Below are positions 42,419 to 51,767 of a DNA stretch of 64,000 nucleotides, one piece after another. Made by a program: the position numbers and the translations under genes. The stretch's first letter is position 1. Each line of letters starts with the position of its first letter. The notes beneath the pieces were generated by a model, which was not told the DNA's origin, did not search any database, and saw only the letters and a program-made list of their open reading frames with translations. Source of the DNA: Natronorubrum bangense (lineage in GTDB: Archaea > Halobacteriota > Halobacteria > Halobacteriales > Natrialbaceae); assembly GCF_004799645.1 (NCBI RefSeq), contig NZ_CP031305.1:2232001-2296000 (forward strand), given 5' to 3'.

Positions 42419-43471
42419 ATGGCAGACGACGGGGACAGACATCGACAGAGTCGCCTGATCACGGACGAAGATGGCGGGTTCGATGCCGAACGCGCTCGCG
42501 ATGAGTCCCTGCCAGTCGAAAACGGCGAACTGATAGACACTGACGAACTTGCCGATCACCAACACTATGTTGAGGATCGAGGAATCTACGACGAACGCAA
42601 TCGGGTCAACGATCTCACGGGCAAAGAGTGGAAGTACGCGACGAAATCGGTACTCGCGGAGGGGTATCCGCCCGACGTCCAGCACGACCTGCGAAGCGAA
42701 CACGGCGGTCAGAAACCACCACGGCTCTGTGCCGAGCTGATCGGCCGGTTCAGCAAGGCCGGTGACACCGTTCTCGATCCGTTTGCCGGCGTCGGCGGCA
42801 CCTTGCTCGGCGCGAGTTTCTGCGAACACGACGGCACCGGGCTCCGGAAGGCCATTGGCTTCGAGCGCAACGAGCGCTGGACCGAGCTCTACGAGACCGT
42901 CCTCACACGCGAAAACGAGGAGCGACGCGCCCGCGGCGAGGCGCCACTCGCCGAACAGGACCTGCGCCACGGCGACTGTGCGGACCTGATCGACGAGATA
43001 GCGGACGATTCGGTCGAGTTGCTGCTCACCGACGTCCCCTACTGGCACATGGACGAACTCGAGCAGACACGAAACGAACGCGAAACACGCGAGAGCAAAC
43101 TCGGGTCGTTCGATGGAGACGGAACAGCCGCCACCGAGTCAGCGGCGTCTAACGACACGGACAGCGGGACAACACAGACCAAAGCCGAGTGGCTGGCTGA
43201 TATGGCCGAGAAGTTCGATCGATTTACCGATGCCGTCGCGTCTGACGGCCATCTGGTCGTGTTTATCGGAGACATGTATCGCGACCAGTCCTACGAGTTT
43301 CTCTCAGCCGATCTCGCGCGTGCGATCGAGTCGACTGCACCAGTGACGCTCGCGGCGAATCTGATCTGGTACGACCCCACGAAAGACCTCCACGTCTACG
43401 GCTATCCCTTCTCGTTCGTCCCGTCGATGGTCCACCAGAACGTGCTCGTCTTCCGACTCGACGACGAGTGA
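42419..43471 (+). CDS. Orphan SAM-dependent DNA methyltransferase
   Basis: A 350-residue amino-methyltransferase of the DNA m4C/m6A type. SAM motif I is D120-P-F-A-G-V-G-G-T-L129, and the catalytic motif IV is D205-V-P-Y208-W, an unusual form of the D/S-P-P-Y tetrad. Residues 212-250 form a Ser/Thr/Glu-rich insert between motif IV and the C-terminal part. No restriction enzyme gene lies nearby. The layout recalls the haloarchaeal orphan CTAG methylase (Zim), though identity with it is not certain. A TATA-like AATTTAAG lies about 30 nt before the ATG, fitting a leaderless mRNA. Confidence 0.82.
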   Translation: MADDGDRHRQSRLITDEDGGFDAERARDESLPVENGELIDTDELADHQHYVEDRGIYDERNRVNDLTGKEWKYATKSVLAEGYPPDVQHDLRSEHGGQKPPRLCAELIGRFSKAGDTVLDPFAGVGGTLLGASFCEHDGTGLRKAIGFERNERWTELYETVLTRENEERRARGEAPLAEQDLRHGDCADLIDEIADDSVELLLTDVPYWHMDELEQTRNERETRESKLGSFDGDGTAATESAASNDTDSGTTQTKAEWLADMAEKFDRFTDAVASDGHLVVFIGDMYRDQSYEFLSADLARAIESTAPVTLAANLIWYDPTKDLHVYGYPFSFVPSMVHQNVLVFRLDDE

Positions 43472-43512
43472 AAAGAATAGTCTGACCTGCGTCATTCGGG
43501 TGTCTGACGCGG

Positions 43513-43519
43513 TTTTATT
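43513..43519 (+). promoter_or_regulatory. TATA-like element before the candidate small RNA
   Basis: TTTTATT lies 28 nt before the predicted 5' stem of the candidate RNA at 43544-43597, and no protein start codon with a fitting frame follows it. Confidence 0.35.
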
Positions 43520-43543
43520 GGGACATGCCCCAACGGACTAATT

Positions 43544-43597
43544 GGCGCGCACTGGCGGAGACCTCCCCATCCCACTCTACTGACCCATCCGCGCGCC
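43544..43597 (+). ncRNA. Candidate small structured RNA
   Basis: GGCGCGC (43544-43550) pairs exactly with GCGCGCC (43591-43597), closing a 54-nt unit. Inside it TGG (43553-43555) can pair with CCA (43585-43587). A TATA-like box lies at the right distance upstream, and a pyrimidine-rich stretch ending in TTTT follows (about 43598-43634). The region between the convergent methylase and trkA-like genes has no credible coding frame. It does not fit tRNA rules (no GTTCRA T-loop). The evidence is structural only, on the forward strand. Confidence 0.35.
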
Positions 43598-43639
43598 ACC
43601 GATCTCCCCACTCCCACTTTCGCTCCCGCTTTTCACGTC

Positions 43640-44302
43640 TCAGGCGTTCGCAGGAAGTAGCTTCGCCCGAACGTCGTCCGCTCGAGCAGTTTCAGTAATC
43701 ACTGCAACCTCGTCACCAGCTGCAAGCTCTGTTCCCGGAAGCGGGATCGTCAGCGACTCGCGTTCGCGACCGTGGGCGTAGATGCGTGCTCCCTCGGGGA
43801 GTTCGAGTTCGCTCATCCGTTTGCCGACGGCAGGCGAGCCGTCCTTGATTTCGAGGACGGTCAGTTGCAGGTTCGTTGCGAGATCGGCGACGACGTTGAA
43901 ATCGCCGCCGAGCATGGCCGTCTTGGCACCTGCAGCCCCGAGCCGCTCGGGATAGATGATCTCGTCGACGTCTTCGGCGTATCGCTCGTAGATTTCCTCG
44001 CGGTAGTCTTCGTCGATCCGTAAGACCGTGCGACAGCCGTGATGGGTGCCGACCATACAGGCCGCGAAGTTGACGTTGAGATCGGGCGTGAAGGCACCGA
44101 TCGCGTCGGCGGTGTCGATCTCTGCATCGACGAGCACCGCTTCGTCGGCGCCGTTGCCATGAATCGCCTCAAACCCATCTCCTTGAGCTCGTTTGACGCG
44201 ATCGAGATCGTTGTCGACGACAACCGTCTCGTGGCCTTCTTCGGCGACGATGCGTGCCGTTCGCGATCCGACCCGTCCATAACCCACGATGACAAACCTC
44301 AT
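43640..44302 (-). CDS. TrkA-type potassium channel/transport regulatory protein
   Basis: A 220-residue protein with an RCK/TrkA-N domain: MRFVIVGYGRVGSRTARIVAEEGHETVVVDND (Rossmann G-x-G-x-x-G, acidic end of strand 2) continuing to about residue 120, then a linker and a TrkA-C domain (LTVLEIKDGSPAVGKRMSELELPEGARIYAHGRE..., about 145-215). Such proteins gate K+ channels or TrkH uptake systems in response to NAD(H) or ATP. Haloarchaea hold very high K+, so this role is likely, but no TrkH gene is in the window. The ATG at 44302 begins the Rossmann strand; the open frame before it reads as noise. Confidence 0.88.
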   Translation of the reverse strand: MRFVIVGYGRVGSRTARIVAEEGHETVVVDNDLDRVKRAQGDGFEAIHGNGADEAVLVDAEIDTADAIGAFTPDLNVNFAACMVGTHHGCRTVLRIDEDYREEIYERYAEDVDEIIYPERLGAAGAKTAMLGGDFNVVADLATNLQLTVLEIKDGSPAVGKRMSELELPEGARIYAHGRERESLTIPLPGTELAAGDEVAVITETARADDVRAKLLPANA

Positions 44303-44501
44303 GAGACAGCAATACACGCTCCGAGGTGAAATATACTGCGGGCACTCACTGCGTGTGTGACCTGCCGAGACCGTCTCGGAGACGAAACATGCCGACTGAC
44401 AGCAGGCCGTCTGCTGGCTCGAGCCTCGAGCAGGCCGCTGTACCCTCCTGAAACGGGTCTGGAACCCATCGCACAGCCGCCGTTGGGGTGTGTACTGCTT
44501 T

Positions 44502-45872
44502 TCAGCGGCGACTGGCCTCGTCAGCAGTGCGCCCGTCGGCAGCGCTTGGCTCCGCAACGACGAGCACGCGCAGGTCGTTCAGATTCGTCCCGGTCGGCCC
44601 GGTTTTGATGAGTCCGTTTCGGTCGGCGAGATAGGGAAACACGTCGTTGGCTGCCAGTGCGTCTCGGGCTCGCTCGCTTGTATCGACAGTCCTGTCGTCG
44701 ACGACACCACCCGCAGCGTCGCTCGCGCCGTCGATTCCGTCAGTGTCGACGGCAGCGACGGTAATTCCGGGCTCGAGATCCAGTGCCGCACTCGTTACGA
44801 ACTCCTGATTCGGCCCACCCGTCCCGTCTCCGGTGACCGTCACCGTCGTCTCGCCGCCAGAGAGGAGCACGGCCGGCGGTGAAACGGGCACCCCCGTCGC
44901 CAGCACCTCCTCTGCGATTGCGACGTGAGTCGTCGCCGCCTCGCGGGCTTCGCCACGCACGCGAGCGGAGAGCATAAGCGGATCATACCCGTGTTCGGCG
45001 GCGACCTCGCGGGCCGCTTCGAGAACAGTCATCCCATCAGCGACGATGTGGTTCGAGACGCGCTCGAAGGCAGGATCGTCGGGCCCCGGCGTTTCCGGAA
45101 TCGCGCCGGCGCGGCCGCGCTCGAGACGATCAGCGACGGTCTCTGGAACGTCGAGATCGTAGCGGTCGATGACCGAACGGCCGTCCTCGAACGTCGACTC
45201 GTCGGGCGCAACGGGGCCGCTTGCGATCACGCTCAGATCGTTGCCGACGACGTCACTCAGAAGGATGCCGACGACTGTCGCTGGGGCGAGCCGACGGGCG
45301 AGCTGGCCGCCTTTCAGCGCTGAGCAGTGTTTGCGGACGGCGTTGATCTCGTGAATGTCGGCCCCGCTCTCGAGTAGCGCGTCGGTGGTTGCCTGTAGAT
45401 CGGCAAGCGAGAGATCTCCTGCAGGCGCGGCCATGAGTGCGCTGCCACCGCCGGTGATCGCCGCCAGGACGAGTGTCCGCTCGTCTGCAGTGCCAGCGGC
45501 TTCGAGGAGTCGGCGTGTTCCCGCAACGCCACGCTCGCTCGGAACCGGGTGGTCGCCCTCACAGATGGTAACGTATTCGGTTTCTGTAGGATCGTCCGTG
45601 ACGACGACGCCGCGATCGATTCGGTCACCGAGGACGTCCTCGAGTGCCACAGCGACGTGTGCAGCGGCGTTGCCGCCGCCGAGAACGACGATCTCGTCGT
45701 ATGCGCTACAGTCATAGGTCGCGCCGGCCACGTGGAGCGTCTCCCCCTCGAGTGCGATCGCTTCGTGGATGACCCGTCGTGGATGACCGGCGTCGATCCC
45801 CGCCTCGAGACAGGCGAGGGCAACGTCGCGTGCGTCGGTCGTCGCCAGTTGGGCTCGATTCTCGATCATCAT
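44502..45872 (-). CDS. Glycerate 2-kinase (DUF4147/MOFRL family)
   Basis: A 456-residue enzyme of the GckA/MOFRL family, which phosphorylates D-glycerate at the 2 position. Conserved parts are VVLGGGNAAAHVAVAL (about residues 64-79), ITGGGSALMAAPAGDLSLADLQATTDALLESGADIHEINAVRKHCSALKGGQLA (about 137-190) and the C-terminal MOFRL domain with LLSGGETTVTVTGDGTGGPNQEFVT (about 337-361). Genes of this family serve the branched Entner-Doudoroff or glycerate routes of archaea. Starts at 45872 and 45869 are both ATG. A TATA-like element (reverse ATTTTAG, about 45890-45898) gives a leaderless mRNA. Confidence 0.9.
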   Translation of the reverse strand: MMIENRAQLATTDARDVALACLEAGIDAGHPRRVIHEAIALEGETLHVAGATYDCSAYDEIVVLGGGNAAAHVAVALEDVLGDRIDRGVVVTDDPTETEYVTICEGDHPVPSERGVAGTRRLLEAAGTADERTLVLAAITGGGSALMAAPAGDLSLADLQATTDALLESGADIHEINAVRKHCSALKGGQLARRLAPATVVGILLSDVVGNDLSVIASGPVAPDESTFEDGRSVIDRYDLDVPETVADRLERGRAGAIPETPGPDDPAFERVSNHIVADGMTVLEAAREVAAEHGYDPLMLSARVRGEAREAATTHVAIAEEVLATGVPVSPPAVLLSGGETTVTVTGDGTGGPNQEFVTSAALDLEPGITVAAVDTDGIDGASDAAGGVVDDRTVDTSERARDALAANDVFPYLADRNGLIKTGPTGTNLNDLRVLVVAEPSAADGRTADEASRR

Positions 45873-46097
45873 ACCCGAGCATGTCCCTGAACCCGCTAAA
45901 ATCAGTGGGTCGAAATCCGTGACGGAGTGACGACTGAACGTCCAGCCGATCGGCGTGGCGAATCGCCTCGAGACGTTCCCTTATCTCGGTTGACAAAATA
46001 GGGCCGGGAGAACACAATGCACAAACATGAACATCTTCTCGGCGACCTCGGACGGGAACTTTTAACTAATCGGTCTTACTATGCTCGAACGTCCAAT

Positions 46098-47579
46098 ATG
46101 GGGGCTTCCGATACAATCGCGGAGTACTTCGGGTTCAACGAATCCGATACAGACTATCGAACAGAAACGCTTGCGGGGGTAACGACGTTCTTGGCGATGG
46201 CCTACATCATCGTCGTCAATCCGGCGATCCTCAGCAGTGCGATCCTCTGGAACCACGAAACCGGCGAGTTCCAGGGTGAGGCGACGATCAACGGGACCGT
46301 CTACGGCTCTGGCGAGATCATCCAGATGCTCGCCGTCGCGACGATCCTCGCCTCGGTCGTCGCGACCGTCGTGATGGCGTTGTACGCCAACCGACCGTTC
46401 GGGCTGGCGCCCGGCATGGGGTTGAACGCCTTCTTTGCGTTCACGGTCGTCGTTATTCTCGGCGTCCCGTGGCAGGTCGCGCTTGCCGCTGTCTTCGTCG
46501 AAGGGATCATCTTCATTGCCCTGACCGCTGTCGGCGCGCGACGGTACATCATCGAACTCTTCCCGGAACCAGTCAAGTTCGCCGTCGGGGCTGGTATCGG
46601 TGTCTTCTTGCTCTTTCTCGGACTGCAAGAGATGCAGGTCGTCGTGCCCTACGACGCAACGCTGGTAACGCTTGGAAACGTCCTCGAGAGCCCGGTCGCT
46701 GCGCTGTCGCTCGCCGGCCTGTTTCTGACGCTGTTGTTGTACGCCCGTGGCGTTCGTGGCTCGATCATCATCGGGATCGTGACGACAGCCGTCGCTGGCT
46801 GGGTGCTGACGCTTGCCGGTGTCGTTGCCCCCGACGTCTTGACGCCGGAGGGATCCTACGACGACGTCACGAACGAGGGGGTCATGTCGATGCTCACCTC
46901 GGTCCAGTACGATTTTACCCCGCTGTTCTGGGGCTTCGTCGACGGCCTCGGCATGATTACTGAGGATCCGTTCGTCTTCTTGCTGGTCGTGTTCACGTTC
47001 TTCTTCGTTGATTTCTTCGACACCGCCGGCACGCTCATCGGCGTCTCGCAGATCGGTGGCTTCCTCGACGAACACGGCGACCTGCCAGAGGTCGAAAAAC
47101 CACTGATGGCCGACGCAGTCGGCACTACCGTCGGTGCGATGATCGGTACCTCGACCGTGACGACGTTCATCGAATCCTCGACCGGCCTCGAGGAAGGTGG
47201 TCGAACCGGCTTTACGGCGCTGGTCGTCGGTGGCCTGTTCGCACTCTCCTTGCTGATCGTTCCGCTGATGGCCGCGATTCCTCAGTATGCAACGTATCTG
47301 GCGCTGGTCGTCGTCGGGATCATCATGCTCCAGGGTGTCACCGACATCGACTGGAACGATCCCGCGTGGTCGATCTCCGCCGGGTTGACGATCACGGTCA
47401 TGCCGCTGACCACTTCGATCGCAAACGGACTCGCTGCCGGGATCATCAGCTATCCGTTAGTCAAAGCCGCGATGGGTGAGACGCGAGACGTCTCGCCGGG
47501 TCAGTGGGCGCTTGCGGTCGCGTTCATCGGCTACTTCATCGTCTACTTCTCGGTCGAATCCGGGTCAGTGACGTTCTGA
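46098..47579 (+). CDS. NCS2 family purine permease (AzgA type)
   Basis: A 493-residue membrane transporter of the AzgA-type nucleobase/cation symporter family, which takes up adenine, guanine or hypoxanthine. Marks are TLAGVTTFLAMAYIIVVNPAILS (about residues 25-47), APGMGLNAFFAFTVV (about 110-124), FFFVDFFDTAGTLIGVSQIGGF (about 298-319) and AVGTTVGAMIGTSTVTTFIESSTGLEEGGRTG (about 340-371), the substrate-binding helices. The ATG at 46098 gives the family N-terminus; an in-frame ATG at 46017 would add 27 unlikely residues. A TATA-like TTTTAACTAA (about 46058-46067) lies upstream. It is divergent from glycerate kinase. Confidence 0.92.
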   Translation: MGASDTIAEYFGFNESDTDYRTETLAGVTTFLAMAYIIVVNPAILSSAILWNHETGEFQGEATINGTVYGSGEIIQMLAVATILASVVATVVMALYANRPFGLAPGMGLNAFFAFTVVVILGVPWQVALAAVFVEGIIFIALTAVGARRYIIELFPEPVKFAVGAGIGVFLLFLGLQEMQVVVPYDATLVTLGNVLESPVAALSLAGLFLTLLLYARGVRGSIIIGIVTTAVAGWVLTLAGVVAPDVLTPEGSYDDVTNEGVMSMLTSVQYDFTPLFWGFVDGLGMITEDPFVFLLVVFTFFFVDFFDTAGTLIGVSQIGGFLDEHGDLPEVEKPLMADAVGTTVGAMIGTSTVTTFIESSTGLEEGGRTGFTALVVGGLFALSLLIVPLMAAIPQYATYLALVVVGIIMLQGVTDIDWNDPAWSISAGLTITVMPLTTSIANGLAAGIISYPLVKAAMGETRDVSPGQWALAVAFIGYFIVYFSVESGSVTF

Positions 47580-47759
47580 AATCGTCGGCAGACGCACGCA
47601 CATTTTCGAGATTTTCGCCACGATTGACTTCTAGACACCGTCTCAGACGGAGCTCTGTCAGTCAGGTCCGGCGCAACCGCCGAACGACTCGTGGGCGCGG
47701 TACGTAACCCGTCTCAGCCAACCGGTGGCCTCTTGCCGATCAGGCCACTTGCTCGAGAT

Positions 47760-48017
47760 ATGGCAGACATCACGCTGTACGATCTCCCTGGCTGTCCGTT
47801 CTGTAGGATGGTTCGTTCGAAACTCGACGAACTCGGCCTCGAGTACGACACGATCGACGTTCCTCGTTCACATGCCGCACGAACCGAAGTCCAACAGGTC
47901 AGTGGACAGACGGGCGTCCCCGTCATTACCGACGAAGCCCACGGTGTCGAAGGGATGCCTGAGAGCAGCGACATCATCGAATACTTAGAAGAGACGTACG
48001 GCGAAAACGGAGCGTAA
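47760..48017 (+). CDS. Glutaredoxin-like protein
   Basis: An 85-residue thioredoxin-fold protein with the active site C-P-F-C (LYDLPGCPFCRMVRSKLDELGLEYDTIDVP, about residues 6-35), a cis-proline segment TGVPVITD and a C-terminal SSDIIEYLEETYG helix. This is the glutaredoxin/GST-N pattern. In haloarchaea it probably works with gamma-glutamylcysteine or thioredoxin reductase. The ATG at 47760 is chosen at the fold start; the frame is open for 23 codons upstream, but those read as intergenic sequence. It converges with the HTH regulator gene, leaving 23 nt between them. Confidence 0.88.
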   Translation: MADITLYDLPGCPFCRMVRSKLDELGLEYDTIDVPRSHAARTEVQQVSGQTGVPVITDEAHGVEGMPESSDIIEYLEETYGENGA

Positions 48018-48040
48018 CCGCGAACGACGGTTCGCGAGAG

Positions 48041-49009
48041 TCAGGCTGCCTCTTCGTACTCCGCGCGTTCGCGGATGACTTTCCGTAACTCCGCGGCGTC
48101 GTGGAGATCCTCGAGTTCCTCGCGTTCGACCAGCGCGGTGCCGTCGACTGACTCCTGTTTTGCACGGTCGACGACGTACACCGATCGCGTGTGCGTGACC
48201 CGCCCGATCGAACTCATGATCCGAGCGCGCTTTTCGGCCGCTTTCGTGAACTTCGAGTGGCCGGTCAGCACGATGCCTTCGTCGTCGTCTTCGTCCTGGC
48301 TGACGGCTTTGAACGGCGAGCGAAGCGTCGGATGAACGCTGTAGCCGGCTCGCGTAAGGACAGCGACGACCTGCTCGTCGTCGGGGTCTGCGTCGGGGTC
48401 GTCCGGCGTCGCCTCAGTTTCATGGACCTCGTCGGCACCTTCCAGGACGTCGACGGGGCTCGTCAGCGGCGCATCGAAGAGGTCCTCGAGTTCCATTGCG
48501 ACTTCGACGGAGGCGTTCATGCCGTCTTCGTACTTCGAGACGGTGCGTCTGGAGACACCGAGCTCGCTCGCGAGTTGGCCGAGACTCCACTCTCTGTCCT
48601 GTCGTTCATCGGCGAGCAGGTCGCCGTCGATGTTGACGTAGAGGCCACCGGGTGCGGCATAGATCAGCGGTGGGACGCCTTCGATGAATAGGTTGTACGC
48701 CGTGTCGGGGCTGAGGACGGGGACGCCGTGTCGGAAGTAGACGACGTCTGGTTTGAGGTCTTCGTCACGACTTCGCAGGCCGATAACCATCGGCGTCGCA
48801 TTGAGGTAGGTTCCAAGCCGGCGCATCTCGTGGCCGGTTGCCTCGTTGAACGCATCGATGTTGCCGAGTATCTTGACCAGCAGCAGGTCTTCACCGCGTC
48901 GAGCCGCGATATCGAAACTCTTCGGCCGAATCGCACACCGGTCACTGACCACGAACCCCGCGTCCTCTAACATTGCGGTCACGTTGCCGACCAGTGCGGA
49001 GCGGGACAT
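48041..49009 (-). CDS. Archaeal HTH-type transcriptional regulatory protein (MJ0164-like)
   Basis: A 322-residue protein of an archaea-wide family. The N-terminal part ([55 protein letters not shown], about residues 1-56) resembles a nuclease-like or restriction-type fold. The central HTH is [36 protein letters not shown] (about 144-179). The C-terminal half ([17 protein letters not shown]...) is family specific. The role is unknown; the HTH suggests transcription control. A reverse-strand TATA (CTTATAC, 49033-49039) lies 26 nt before the ATG. It is divergent from tiaS, a common arrangement. Confidence 0.87.
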   Translation of the reverse strand: MSRSALVGNVTAMLEDAGFVVSDRCAIRPKSFDIAARRGEDLLLVKILGNIDAFNEATGHEMRRLGTYLNATPMVIGLRSRDEDLKPDVVYFRHGVPVLSPDTAYNLFIEGVPPLIYAAPGGLYVNIDGDLLADERQDREWSLGQLASELGVSRRTVSKYEDGMNASVEVAMELEDLFDAPLTSPVDVLEGADEVHETEATPDDPDADPDDEQVVAVLTRAGYSVHPTLRSPFKAVSQDEDDDEGIVLTGHSKFTKAAEKRARIMSSIGRVTHTRSVYVVDRAKQESVDGTALVEREELEDLHDAAELRKVIRERAEYEEAA

Positions 49010-49190
49010 ACGGGGGTGTAAGTGATTCCTCGTATAAGACGTTTTCCCCGCGGATCCGCTTGCTGTGTCGTGATTCGATACTGTACCGCCAATATACTTA
49101 TATACCAGGTCGTCTCCGTCGGAGCCATCATTCCGCAGCGCCGTCTGTCGTCCCGAAAGGGGTTACTCGCCGCCGGCCCAACCACCGTCA

Positions 49191-50471
49191 ATGACTGTCG
49201 TCGGGATCGACGATACGGATTCCCGCGAGCGCGGGATGTGTACGACCTACGTCGCCGCCCAGATCGCCGAGCGACTGCGCCGTGATGGGGCCGAAGTCGA
49301 GCGGCTTCTGCTCATCCGGCTTAACCCCGCCGTCGAGTACAAGACGCGAGGCAACGCCGCGCTCGCGATCCACACCGACTGCGACCCCAACCGAGCGTTC
49401 GACATCGCTCGCGAGCGCCTCGAGGCACTCGCCGAAACGGCCGACGAGCGGACGAATCCGGGACTCGTGGTGACAGCAGCCGAGCCCGACGAGATGCCCG
49501 ACGACGTGGCCGAATTCGCATGGCGAGCGATTCGCGAGCACCTCACAATCGACGACGCAGCGTCCCTGATCAAACGCCACAGCTACCGCTCGTGGCACGC
49601 CGACGACGGTCGCGGACGGATCGGCGCGCTGGCCGCCATCGGCAGCTGGCGCGCACTCGCTGACTGGACGTACGAGTATATCTCTTACCGTGACTCCGAA
49701 CGCTGGGGGACGCCGCGGACGATCGATCACGAGCGCGTCTTCGCCGCAGCCGACTGGGGTCGCCCCGAGGTCTGGGATACGGTCGACCGCGGCGAGGACG
49801 ACACAGTCTGCGTTCCGCACACACCGGGACCGATCCTCCACGGGATTCGTGGCGACGATCCCGACGCAGTTCGCGCCGTTTCCAACCGGATCGAAAGCGA
49901 ACCCGTCGCCTCGAGCCAGCTGTTTGTGACCAACCAGGGAACAGACGTTCACCTCCGGGACGGCACGCTCGAGGCAGTCGAAGACGGCCACGCCTACCGC
50001 ATCGACGGACAGGTCGCAAGCAAGCCCGAAACCCGACGTGGCGGGCACGTTTTCGTCGACCTCGAGAGCGAGGGTGACGACGACCCAGCACGCATCGAGT
50101 GTGCTGCGTTCGAGCCAACCAAACGGTTTCGCGACCGCGTGCGAGCGCTGCGGGTCGGCGACCGACTCACCGTCTGTGGCGAGGTCGCTCGCGGGACGCT
50201 CAAACTCGAGAAGTTCGCGGTTCGCGAGCTCGTGACGACCGAGCGCGTCACACCGACCTGTCCCGACTGCGAGCGGCGAATGAAAAGCGCCGGCCGAAAC
50301 CAGGGGTATCGCTGCCGGGACTGTGGAACCAGTGCAGACGGGAAGGCAACACAGGACCTCGAGCGCGACCTCGAGGTCGGCTGGTACGAGGTCCCCCCGT
50401 GTGCGCGTAGACATATTGCAAAGCCGTTGGTGCGTGGCGGGTTCGACGCGCCGACACATCCCGAACGATAG
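49191..50471 (+). CDS. tiaS: tRNA(Ile2) 2-agmatinylcytidine synthetase TiaS
   Basis: A 426-residue enzyme that attaches agmatine to C34 of tRNA-Ile(CAU), letting it read AUA. The N-terminus MTVVGIDDTDSRERGMCTTYVA carries the DDTDS metal/ATP motif. The middle gives RLNPAVEYKTRGNAALAIHTD (about residues 43-63) and HSYRSWHADDGRGRIGALAAIG (about 130-151). An OB-fold comes near residues 262-345, and the C-terminal zinc ribbon is CPDCERRMKSAGRNQGYRCRDCG (about 357-379). The length is usual for the family. Its TATA (CAATATACTTATATACC, about 49089-49105) implies a leader of about 65 nt. Confidence 0.93.
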   Translation: MTVVGIDDTDSRERGMCTTYVAAQIAERLRRDGAEVERLLLIRLNPAVEYKTRGNAALAIHTDCDPNRAFDIARERLEALAETADERTNPGLVVTAAEPDEMPDDVAEFAWRAIREHLTIDDAASLIKRHSYRSWHADDGRGRIGALAAIGSWRALADWTYEYISYRDSERWGTPRTIDHERVFAAADWGRPEVWDTVDRGEDDTVCVPHTPGPILHGIRGDDPDAVRAVSNRIESEPVASSQLFVTNQGTDVHLRDGTLEAVEDGHAYRIDGQVASKPETRRGGHVFVDLESEGDDDPARIECAAFEPTKRFRDRVRALRVGDRLTVCGEVARGTLKLEKFAVRELVTTERVTPTCPDCERRMKSAGRNQGYRCRDCGTSADGKATQDLERDLEVGWYEVPPCARRHIAKPLVRGGFDAPTHPER

Positions 50472-50558
50472 GATCGTGACCGTGTTCTCGAGCCCACCGG
50501 CGAGTGTGCGTTCGGAGATGACAGAACGACTATTTGTTCGGCACGGGATTGATCGACT

Positions 50559-51767
50559 ATGCGCCCTCCATTGACCCGCCGTCGGCTCCTCGGCGTCGCG
50601 GGCGGCTCGTTGCTCGGCGGCTATCTGCTCGGGCCTCGAGCCGGCGGCTCGGACCACGTCGATCCGACAGTCGACGGCGAGTGGCTTCACCCGCGGGCCG
50701 ACTCGAGAAACGTCGCGTCGACTGCCGATCCCGGCCCCGGCGGCGATGGGCGGATTGAGTGGGAACAGACGCTCGAGGCGCGTCGACGATACGAACACGC
50801 CGGGTTCGCGCTCGTCGACGACACACTACTTGTGCCCACCCATCACTCGCTGCGGACACTTGACGCCGAAACAGGCACTACGCGCTGGCAGTATGCATAT
50901 CAGCGGCCATCAGCGAGACACAACGAACAGACACAGCTCGATTCGGAGCCACAGGTTCGCGACGGCGTCGTCTATCTGGTGTTTCAGACGACCGTCTGTG
51001 CGCTCGACCTCGAGACACGACGGCTCCGCTGGCGTTGCGATCTGAACAGCAGTGCCGACGGCTGCTGGCTGTTTGGCACCACGCTGTATGTCACTGCCCG
51101 CGTCGACAGCGAGTATCGACTCGTCGCGCTCGATGCCGAGACCGGTCTCGAGCGCTGGCGACGGACTGCACGCGACTCGGTGTTGGCTGCCGGCAGCGGA
51201 CTGGTCGTGGTGGCCGACTACGATGCGGGACGCGTAACTGGTCTCGTTCCCGAGACCGGAACGGAACGCTGGGTGAGCGACACGGCAGTGTCCGCGTCGT
51301 CGCTCAGTCGTGGTGAGGTTGTGATCGTCGACGATTACGTGTTCGTCATAACCGCAGACGGTGACCTGACAGCGCTCGAGGCAGCAACTGGCGACCGCCG
51401 CTGGACGATCTCCGGTGGGACAGACGAGCACACGATGATGGATACACTCGCTGTCGATCCATCGGCCCGTGCAGTCTACTGGTCGCAACCGGACAAAGGA
51501 ACGATTGCGCAGTTCGATATCATGGGTGAGTTGGTGTGGGAGACAGACCGGAATTCGCTCGAGTTCGGCATCAGCGTCGGCAACGGGACAGTCTACGCGT
51601 CGACGGCGAACGGACTGCTCGCTCTCGAGGCCGACACCGGGGACGAACGGTTCCGCGTTTCCCCAGTGAGTGTCGGGGACAGCTCCCCTGGGTGTACGCC
51701 GTTGATCGCCGGCAACCAGGTCTATCACTGTCTCGGGGAAACGATCTACGAGGTGGGCTCGCGATGA
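50559..51767 (+). CDS. PQQ-binding-like beta-propeller protein with Tat-like signal
   Basis: A 402-residue secreted or membrane-anchored propeller. MRPPLTRRRLLGVAGGSLLGGYLLG has a twin-arginine motif and hydrophobic stretch but no lipobox cysteine. Blade motifs are TLDAETGTTRWQYA, ALDLETRRLRWRCD, ALDAETGLERWRRT, VPETGTERWVSD, ALEAATGDRRWTIS and ALEADTGDERFRVS. It is the same general type as the lipoprotein at 15304-16506 but not a close copy. It overlaps the next membrane-protein gene by four bases, so the two may form a complex at the cell surface. Confidence 0.87.
   Translation: MRPPLTRRRLLGVAGGSLLGGYLLGPRAGGSDHVDPTVDGEWLHPRADSRNVASTADPGPGGDGRIEWEQTLEARRRYEHAGFALVDDTLLVPTHHSLRTLDAETGTTRWQYAYQRPSARHNEQTQLDSEPQVRDGVVYLVFQTTVCALDLETRRLRWRCDLNSSADGCWLFGTTLYVTARVDSEYRLVALDAETGLERWRRTARDSVLAAGSGLVVVADYDAGRVTGLVPETGTERWVSDTAVSASSLSRGEVVIVDDYVFVITADGDLTALEAATGDRRWTISGGTDEHTMMDTLAVDPSARAVYWSQPDKGTIAQFDIMGELVWETDRNSLEFGISVGNGTVYASTANGLLALEADTGDERFRVSPVSVGDSSPGCTPLIAGNQVYHCLGETIYEVGSR

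Noticed and set aside
43544..43597. The structured unit read as a tRNA
   Set aside because: It is too short, lacks the T-loop consensus and has no anticodon arm; kept only as a candidate small RNA.
44400..44416. CAGCAG-N5-CTGCTG hairpin between the trkA-like and glycerate kinase genes
   Set aside because: A short GC-rich dyad likely to occur by chance; it could aid 3' end formation, but nothing supports a specific role.
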